From the IMG/VR virus record IMGVR_UViG_3300048999_000052, positions 19,491 to 83,490 of that record: 64,000 nucleotides of DNA; one strand, written 5' to 3'. A program made the position numbers and the translations under genes. Shown here piece after piece: positions 63,613 to 64,000 of the stretch. Numbering within the stretch: the first letter of the stretch is position 1; each line of letters opens with the position of its first letter. The stretch comes from a virus. A model generated the notes under the pieces. That model was given only the letters and a program-made list of their open reading frames with translations, made no database searches and was not told the origin of the DNA.

Positions 63613-63965
63613 TGGCATTCTCGGACTACCAAGTCCATCTGTGGCTGGGCGCGCTGAACGGCTACTACGTCGGCTGCCACTTCGATGACCCGAACCACGC
63701 CGGTGCCTATGCCAGTGAGATCTCCGGGGATGGCTACGTCCGGACTCAGGCGTTCTTCACCGAGCCGTCCAACCGGACGATGTGGAACACCAACGTGTTC
63801 GGCTTCGCTGGCCTGCCTGCCTGCGTGATCACCCACTTCTCGATCTGGGACGCCAAGACCAAGGGCAACCTGCGCGGCAGCATCGAGCTGCCCGATCCGA
63901 AGCGGATCCTGCAGGGTGGCGGCTTCACGATCATCGCTGGTGAGCTAGCGCTGAGCTTCGCCTGA
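63612..63965 (+). CDS. Tail-fibre-associated protein, 117 aa
   Basis: It begins MAFSDYQVHLWLGALNGYYV and shows a beta-sandwich pattern ending KRILQGGGFTIIAGELALSF. Small proteins of this form lie at the ends of tail modules in actinophages and are thought to be tail-tip or fibre components. ATG at 63612 overlaps the previous stop by 1 nt. Confidence 0.6.
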   Translation: MAFSDYQVHLWLGALNGYYVGCHFDDPNHAGAYASEISGDGYVRTQAFFTEPSNRTMWNTNVFGFAGLPACVITHFSIWDAKTKGNLRGSIELPDPKRILQGGGFTIIAGELALSFA

Positions 63966-63967
63966 AC

Positions 63968-64000
63968 GCAAAAAAAGACAAAAAGGCCCCCTCCGAAGAG
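63968..64000 (+). terminator. Left part of a terminator, cut by the window edge
   Basis: A-rich bases followed by GGCCCCCTCCGAAGAG begin what looks like an intrinsic terminator after the tail module; the second arm lies beyond base 64000. Confidence 0.5.

Overview
The window looks like 64 kb of a tailed bacteriophage (siphovirus-like) that infects a high-G+C actinobacterium. The reasons are a WhiB-family regulator, G+C of roughly 60% by eye, many GTG and TTG starts, dense packing with 4-nt start/stop overlaps, tail assembly chaperones joined by a -1 frameshift, and one tape measure gene of about 6 kb. I see no integrase, repressor, tRNA, CRISPR array or insertion sequence. The left edge cuts a gene and the right edge cuts a terminator, so the genome continues on both sides.

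Layout. (1) 1-8390, leftward: about 28 very small genes, mostly short membrane proteins and small Cys-rich, probably zinc-binding proteins. A strong sigma70-type promoter (7820-7848) with a structured leader and an intrinsic terminator drives most of the arm. (2) 8391-8557: divergent control region with a perfect palindrome and a terminator. (3) 8558-22162, rightward: replication and recombination genes (DnaB-like helicase, TOPRIM primase, HTH protein, ssDNA-binding-like protein, DnaE-type polymerase, ParB-like protein, HNH nuclease, Cas4-like nuclease, RuvC-like resolvase), WhiB, and a terminase-small-subunit-like HTH protein. (4) 22183-29093: tail-fibre and host-contact proteins (LtfC-like, collagen-like, a 1150-residue fibre, an SGNH hydrolase). 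(5) 28848-31363: lysis cassette with small membrane proteins, a membrane-anchored collagen-like protein, an M15 peptidase and a holin. (6) 31373-35182: small virion and membrane proteins. (7) 35184-48959: head module (large terminase, Mu-gp29-like portal, an 1143-residue head protein, MuF-like protein, XkdF-like protease, two related Gly/Ala-rich proteins, scaffold, decoration protein, major capsid). (8) 49019-63965: connector and tail module (adaptor, stopper, gp10-like protein, tail terminator, tail tube, chaperones, tape measure with two wall-degrading domains, minor tail proteins).

How it works together. Helicase, primase, polymerase, SSB-like protein and nucleases would form a phage-encoded replication core. 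The head proteins follow a Mu-like portal/MuF plan joined to an XkdF-type maturation protease. The leftward arm is the least understood part and has the most interesting regulation: a promoter whose transcript should start inside a 12-bp stem and then meet a terminator, with a diverged second copy of the terminator/start cassette 6.3 kb away. All functions are read from sequence motifs by eye; no database search was run.
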